A program made the translations under genes and the position numbers. This document shows, one piece after another, positions 57,550-64,000 of a DNA stretch of 64,000 bases. Source of the stretch: Ancylostoma caninum (taxonomy: Eukaryota > Nematoda > Chromadorea > Rhabditida > Ancylostomatidae); NCBI GenBank assembly GCA_037903475.1, contig JBAJFG010000039.1:62001-126000 (forward strand), given 5' to 3'. The notes below the pieces were generated by a model. The model was not told where the DNA came from, made no database searches, and saw only the letters and a program-made list of their open reading frames with translations. Position 1 is the stretch's first letter. Each line of letters opens with the position of its first letter.

Positions 57550-58191
57550 TTCTGTGATGCAAAAATGATTGGCCGGCACTGTAGTCACTCTTACAAGGGT
57601 CCTGCCTACATAGCGGTGACCAGCCTTTCTAAACATGTTCGGACACGGTAGCACATGTGTTTGTTCTTCATTCCACACATGTTAAAGCATGGTAGATCAT
57701 GTTATGACCTATTTACAAGTCAAAATGACCTGGGTTTCAGTGCAAAGGTTATGGCTAGAACGATGTGGATTTTTTTTCGTTTTCCCTTGAACCCTCCGTT
57801 TAACGCCATGTTTTTCGGTTTTCATTCTGATCGTTACGTTTTGATTTGCACTTTTACTTTCCAGAGCCTGAGTGGTAACCGAATTCGAATTTTTTGTGAA
57901 TTCTCTTAATTTTAAGGTAAATCCGTACCTTGCGATAAATTTTACGTCTTTAAATACAACAAAAAAGTAATAAATGTAGGGAAGTTCCCAGAAAATCTGC
58001 GTATTTTCCACTTTTCCTCGCGGTCTTCACAAGAAGATGCGTATCGCCCGGTTTATTACCTCGTGTTTTTCGACCGGCCGCACGCGCTCGCAGATTTTAT
58101 CATAAGTGTGTTCATAAGAATGACCTTGTGGGTGAATGGCGAATCTTATGGGAATATACAAGACTCCGTGAAATGAGGTTCCGCATTCCAG
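57550..58191. other. no gene seen
   Basis: No repeat or coding structure recognised. Confidence 0.35.
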
Positions 58192-58467
58192 ACTCCAATA
58201 CCAGTAGCGATCTCACCGACGTGCTCGACAATCCTGGAAGAGTCATTCAGTGTGATTGATAAGGAGAATTTTGCGAATTCAATCTATTTCACGAACGGAA
58301 GCAATTATAACGGTGAGTTCCGGTTGGCTTTATTGCTTTTTTATCGCTCTATTTACGCATTCTTAGCCTGTCGAAGCAATTACTATCGCTTCGTGTTCTG
58401 CATCCGTCCGCATTATGAACAAGTTGAATTTTGCACAACGTCCCCGGTCAGTGCGACCGTAATTTAG
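58192..58467 (+). CDS. candidate exon pair, unknown protein
   Basis: Segment 58192-58312 (after ATTCCAG) ends AACG then gtgagt. A 54-base intron ends ATTCTTAG at 58366, and 58367-58467 continues in frame to TAG. The joined product has SVIDKENFANSIYFTNGSNY then NACRSNYYRFVFCIRP, with several cysteines and possible N-glycosylation sites, as in a secreted or extracellular region. A different frame after 58440 (GQCDRNLGVKSNASAECNC) also looks coding, which would need a one-base insertion in the CCCC run. The model is unverified. Confidence 0.28.
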   Translation, partial: TPIPVAISPTCSTILEESFSVIDKENFANSIYFTNGSNYNGEFRLALLLFYRSIYAFLACRSNYYRFVFCIRPHYEQVEFCTTSPVSATVI

Positions 58468-61400
58468 GCGTGAAATCAAATGCATCGGCTGAGTGCAATT
58501 GCACCACGGGCTCTATATTCGACCGAAAATCAATACTAAAAGCGCAGTTTGACTAGTTCAGCACATGGATAATGATTAGACCTGTTTAGGAGGAATATTC
58601 TTGCCTTAGAAGGTACTCGAAAAGGGAGATGGAACAGTCAGGCATTATGCTCAACCCAACAAGCGGTTTTTGGGGCGATTTGTCAGAGTATTCCTGTAAT
58701 TCGCGCATTTCTCACTTAAAGGACATTTATCGTCAAGTTTAGTAGCCAGATTAAAAGTCCTACGCATAAAAGTAGATGGAAATCAAGTTCATAAGGTTTT
58801 GGCGTGGAATATGTGGCCCGTAGTGTGCTTGCAGTCTCCCAAGACATTTAATTTCACGACTAAACTACGGTCAGACTGGCCGCGGACGTTGTGCAGAATT
58901 CATCTTGTGTATTGTGATCGCAGTGACAGTGATACTTGTCCTTTTTTTTTTCGCTGGTGTTCCCGGTCAGATCTGGTTTGCAGCAAGTCGCTGGCGTAGA
59001 AATGTACCGAACGCACGTCAACTATGAACTTCTGAATGCAGCCGTCCAAATATCCTGTATTCTTAGTCAACTGACACACAATGCAATCGAAGGCGGGACT
59101 GGTCAAGCCGGATCCGCTGCGTCTTTAGACGACTGGCCTCCGTTCTTGTACTCTTAGCACATTCTTCGCACCATCAGTGATTGTCCAGTTGCCGGTATCG
59201 GGTCCCTGCTGCTGAGTTGCGACTTCCAGATCACTTTTTCCTACGGCATCTGAAAGGTCCGCGCCGGCGTCATCGCCGTCTGCTGCCTCTCGGCTCGCGC
59301 GGTGACCGCGGCCCGCCCAGTCGCATTCGCCGTTCGTTCAAATTTCTAATACTTGCGCTGTCTGCAGACGAATGAAGTAGCAGTAATCCTATATGACAGC
59401 TGACTCTCTTCAAAGGACATCCGAAGCATTCCTCGAATGTTCGACTGTTGACAGTTCCGTTTCTTGGTTTTCTACTTTTTCCAGTTCACAGCAGACTTCT
59501 AATCTTGTTTTTGCTTTGGTAGGACCAAAACAAAAGAAGTCCCTTAGTTTTCGTCCAAAAACCCATTTCATGCCTCAGCTTTTGATATCCATGTGTTTCA
59601 TAATAAATTTGAGAAGTGGAGAGATACCTTGACGTCGAAACAATTAAGCGGTCCTTTACCCTATAATAAGTAGACTGAAAGCCTCTTCTCGACTGGCCTA
59701 TTTTGTCTACGGCGACAATTAATTCTTAAATCGATCTTATTGCTAATTTATACAAATATGATACAGTGTAATAACTACTACACCCTGTCCCAGAAAATTG
59801 TCCAATGGTGCACATGTTGCAGCGTGAGAAGCGTGGCGGGACCTACTCGATACTTGGGTCCTACCGCGCTACTGGACCGTACCATGTGTCATTTTTTGAT
59901 TCTTCAGGCTGTAGTTACACCCTGCTTGGCTTTTATTTCACTTTCTATAGCTATATACATTAACGGAACCGTTATTGCGTTTGCCGGCTTTCTTGGCTAT
60001 TTTCTTCACCACTTTGTGTGTGTATTTTACACCTCTGGTTTCCAGTAGGCACATTTTGCGTGTATAAAACATGTAGAAAATGGAAGGAACTGCGAAGGCA
60101 TCTTTCTAAAAGGGAAGGAGTCATTGACCAGAACCACTACTGCTTCAAGATTGGTGAGAATTATACAATCGCGCACAAAATTGCAGTTTCCACGCTAAAC
60201 GGTAGGCACTTCACCTTCTATTTTGCTACCCGCTGTATGGCGCATGTTTTTATGCGTGCCTTTTTTATGTCTCTTCATCTCATGTCCTTGGAAAAACGAA
60301 CTGTAAATTCCTAGCCTACCCACTTCGTAGTCCATTCACCTCGTACATGTTTTGTTGCATCGCAGAATCGTGCCTATGTTTCCAAAATATACACGTAGGT
60401 CTCTGTTTCATCAAGAATCTCGTGTGCGTCGTAACAACATCTTTTTACACACTTTCAGTGCTTATTCTTATCTTCTGGTTGTTTACGCCTTCTAGTTTTC
60501 GATAGCTCTATAGATTCTAGTACATATGTTCATGCAGTAAAGTGTTCTGTGGCGTTCTCTTCCGTTCTTTTTCATTTATTCACCAACGAGTGGTTTTCTC
60601 ACAGAAATTAGCGGGTAATGCTAGCTGGCCGGTCGCCGAAAAATTTACGGGAACAACTGGTTGTTTCATGGCTCTCCTGATGTTCTTTGCTTCCCATTGC
60701 GAGCTTCGTGGATATGGAGTGGCATGGATTGTCTCTTTTTCCCAAAATATCTGCCTCTTTGCTTCCAATTTACATGGCTAAGACATCTTTTGTTATTGAA
60801 CCAAGGAACAGTGCTGAGAAATGTGTTGCACAGACATGAGCCTTATTCTTTCTACAACTTTTGAATTAATTCTTACCGTAATGGGCATAAGTAAGACAGA
60901 AAGAACTATTTCAGTAAAAGATTTGGACGAAAATTCCGGTAAATTCAGACTCAAAGGACTTGAGAAGTACAAAATTACTTTTTCTTCAGGTTCACTACTC
61001 CTGTTACTCCAGAAATGACCAGCTGTTCCAAATTTGACAGAAAATCAAAGTGTAAAGTGTCAAATTTGAAGAGTCCTTTTAAAAAGCTTGTAATAATGGC
61101 ACACATTGTTATTCTTGCCACCCATTGGTGATTTGGCATTTGGTATTCTACGCCTGCCACAAGCTGCCATTTGAAACTATTTATACTATTCATTGCTTGA
61201 AATAGGCAACATTCCAACCACTGTTTTTCAAAATGTGTCTGTACGGTGAGTTCTTTGCTTGTATAGCCTGCATGAGCTGATTTCTCTTAGAAGAAGGTAC
61301 TTTTATAATTAAAAAAATTGGCACTGGGGACGGTTTGATGGTCGAATGGTAAATTCAGACTGCGATTTGCAGAGAAACATCACTCATATTCTTGTTGAGA

Positions 61401-62008
61401 GACCGTTGATACTTTTTAGATTTTTGATAAATTGAGTGGAAAGAGAACGCCGGCTTTTTCATTATGTTTATAATCTGTTTCATAAAGGTTGCAGTTGATT
61501 ATTCGTGCACGAACTGCAATTTGTCTCTGCTTCGTTGACAAACACCATATTTTTTGTTTTCTTTGTTTCTGTGACCCCTCTACTTCTCTCATTTCTTGTG
61601 AAATGATTTATATGTGATCAGTTTACTTCCACATTATGTATTACTTCAAAAACTCTTGGTTATATAGTGGGTACTTCTAATGGATAACCCGTTAACCCAA
61701 ACAAGGAACTCTTTGGGGTGTATAGAACCAGACGGTATGACCTGTTCACATTACGATGTCGTCACGGCTTGACCTGTTTCAGCGTATCCGTTATGTTCGG
61801 CTACAGCGCGGTCAGATCAGTGACTTTCTAAAAGGAATGTCGTTCTCTTGTTCAGCTTGTTTTTATACGCTTAGAAGGAGAAAAGTGTGGGAAGGACGGA
61901 TTTCTAATAGAAATTGCCTATAAATCAATCCCTACTCGATTTCCTAGTGCTTTAACCTCTTCTATATGTTGTTGCAAAAACCTAGGGGTTGAAGCATGTG
62001 GCTATACA
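58468..62008. other. exon-like islands on both strands, unresolved
   Basis: Several stretches show plausible acceptors or donors and 40-60 open codons. Examples are a plus frame at 58890-59015 with a membrane-like FILCIVIAVTVILVLFFF; GC-rich 59200-59330, open on both strands; plus 59900-60180 with KTCRKWKELRRHLSKREG; and 60600-60770, open in both directions. No chain joins in phase, and the same blocks read equally well on the opposite strand, so I name no gene. Confidence 0.25.
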
Positions 62009-62181
62009 AGGAACTCCAAACGGCCGTGTGCAAGGGGCGGGACCGCGACGCAGCTCTCTTGGGCGGAGACACAGGGGCTCTGCCTGCAGGCTCTGGTTGT
62101 CTGCTTCAGGCGGAAGCAGAAAACTCGAGTGCCATGCTGCGCTGCGGTCCCGCCCTTTGCACCCGGCCGTTTGGAGTTCTC
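62009..62181. repeat. GAACTCCAAACGG foldback MITE, copy 3
   Basis: Best-preserved copy. Both ends read GAACTCCAAACGGCCG inward and continue with GTGCAAGGGGCGGGACCG (left) and a close match (right). The centre is unpaired. Confidence 0.8.
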
Positions 62182-64000
62182 AGTACACTTACAAGCTGTG
62201 CACTAAACGGCAAGCACCTCGTCGAGTTTCGCTTTTTTTTGTTTTCTTCTCTCTTTAGCACCTCTTTGAGTCCTGTAAGGCAAAATTTGACGGAATTAAG
62301 AACGAAAAACTAACTTCCTCTATTAGTATGGAGTGATCCTTTCGCGAAATCGTGCACGAATGAACCTTGACTAACAAAAGAATGTCGGTAAGGTGTTTGA
62401 GGTGTGGACATCACCTTGATGGACGATGTTCCCCAGGTTTTTTCATAAAAACCGAACGACGGAGACAACATCGACGGACAAGAACTATGATTTGCCTGAT
62501 AAAAAGTGTCCTCCACGAGCTTTTTCTGAACTTAATAAGCTCTTCAAACATCTTGTTTTGGAAGAAGTGAATGATTGCAGACGGAACTGAAGTCATTCGC
62601 TTGAAAAAATGGCTGCTAGAGAAGTCTGTCATACCTCATAATTCCTTAGCGGGTAGTTTAAAACATGTTTTTCAGTTGTAGCGGTATCAAACGAATAATC
62701 AAATGAAACAGCAACTATAGGCATTCAAAAGTGCGATGATATGCACTATCGTTATGGCTTGATATGGTTCCACACTGTCGAAATTTCACGTAGCATTTAG
62801 AAAAAGTGTTGGCTGTTGATTTTCTCAGCTGACAGCTAAGTGGTGCTCAATGGGTGGTTTATGAATCGTCTTATGGATCACTCATTAAAGATTATTAAGA
62901 ATCTTTGCGTATTTTTAAAACTTACTAGAGCACATAAATTGAAAAGTCGGCGACAGTGGGTACACCGTAGATGTAATTTCGTGCTGGGACGCACTCGCAG
63001 CCCATTCTTGGCGTTGAGGATTTCAGAGGCAGAACGGGTTTGGATTTGAAGCATATCTATGTACATACACATTTTTTTCTCACTTTTACAGATGTATGTC
63101 AGAGGTAGATTAGTTCCTAGTGTTTTTTTTTCAGAATAGCTCTTTCCAGTATTTCATCGTTTGTGTAAAACTTCTGCCAGGAAGCAAGTTCGTAACTAAT
63201 CTTCCTAGATTCTTCAAAACTAATAGATTTCTAAGTCTGGCGCTTTCAAATCCTTGCACTTTCCGTGAATTTCCGGATGGGTTTTATTGGAACGCACTTC
63301 ATGCCGTATTAATTGCTTCGAGATTTATTTGTTTACTTGCACTAGTCTCCTCTAATTCCTTCGCAAGATTTGCAATGACACTTCATTCTGGACTTTGGAA
63401 AGGCTACAGTCTATGGAGCAAAGCTCGAAAAATTTTCTTAACATCTGGAAAAAATCTGCTTTTACGAGCATTCCGCGCTCAGTTTTGTCCTATTCAAATT
63501 GCCTCATAATTTTATTTCACTGGAATTTCGGCACCATCTGTGCGTATAACAACTGTTGAACGCATCAATCGTATGCGCTTCTTTTCAGGACCCAAGCTTG
63601 GATTGGCAAAATCGCGCACGATCTAGCGATTTATGATCTCGGTGCGCCAAAAAATTCAAGCGGTTTTTCTCCTTACAATCCTTTATGAACCAAAGAGCGC
63701 CTCGTTCTTTCTTCTATTTGGAGTGGATGGGAGCGGTCTTTAGGGTGCGATTAGCATTTTTTCCGCTTGAATCCCATCGTGATTCACTCCTCTCGTCTCC
63801 GTATTCGTTCGTCCATATTTCTGCGTTCGACTGTTGTACCGTGGATAGTTGTACTCTTCCTACAGATCACACTGGCTAGACGGAGTAGGCGGTTTCATCA
63901 CAAAAGTTAGCGATGTTCGCATCATCGCTGAAATATATGCTCGATTTGCTGGCAGGTTGTGCCCTATTTTTTTCTTACCGTTTCTTTAGCTTTTTTTGTT
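62182..64000. other. unresolved; possible gene edge at the right end
   Basis: Minus frame ending at about 63507 reads RLMRSTVVIRTDGAEIPVK before TAA. A plus frame at 63120-63509 (after TTTTTTTCAG) is open for about 125 codons. They are mutually antisense and neither matches a family I know. A gene extending beyond the window is possible. Confidence 0.25.

Noticed and set aside
61333..61400. tRNA-like start (TGATGGTCGAATGGTA)
   Set aside because: An A-box-like stretch is present, but there is no B-box at proper distance and no cloverleaf pairing.
1..64000. CRISPR arrays, bacterial promoters, operons
   Set aside because: The DNA is eukaryotic with introns; direct repeats present are microsatellites or the 34-kb pentamer array, with no repeat-spacer structure.

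Overview
This window is eukaryotic, most likely from a nematode, and I would guess a parasitic strongylid. Three things point there. The splice sites and short (about 55-base) introns are nematode-like. Degenerate copies of the nematode telomere hexamer TTAGGC occur. A T-rich fragment of a nematode-type mitochondrial cox1 gene is present. There are no operon-like runs of long ORFs. Nearly all open reading frames in the window are short chance frames or read through repeats.

Only about 6 kb carries genes I can build with confidence. On the minus strand (7789-11909) lies a complete, intact ortholog of interleukin enhancer-binding factor 2 (ILF2/NF45). It has 12 phase-consistent exons, 395 codons with the optional 5' exon, and one GC-AG intron. 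Converging on it from the left (6229-7527, plus strand) is a small three-exon gene for a 147-residue acidic/basic low-complexity protein with an RVxF-type protein phosphatase 1 docking motif; its family is unknown to me. The two stop codons are 261 bases apart. Weaker exon candidates are at 19556-19840 (minus), 21288-21537 (plus), 26866-27450 (minus, a 194-codon ORF) and 58192-58467 (plus).

The rest is repeat-dominated DNA. At least eight families of short inverted-repeat (MITE or foldback) elements recur: GC-rich hairpins built on CACCTACGC/GCGCGG; a family beginning GAACTCCAAACGG; a family with GAGATTACCC...GGGTAA; a CCAAT-bearing family concentrated at 35.9-41.1 kb; a family with ATCGATACGTATC; TA-flanked mariner-like elements; and several singletons. 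One element sits precisely inside another (46883-47123), and foldbacks fill introns of both confident genes.

The most unusual objects are two copies (30771-31889 and 51873-53086, opposite orientations) of a TA-flanked terminal-inverted-repeat element. It carries two tRNA-like RNA polymerase III units, each with A and B boxes and its own TTTT stop, plus SINE-like tails and telomere-like hexamers. A second unusual object is a roughly 1-kb array (34.15-35.1 kb) in which six boxes of NATGC pentamers are spaced at almost exactly 11 bases while the DNA between them has diverged. A short cox1 NUMT (about 16262-16405) and G-runs of 11-12 bases complete the picture.
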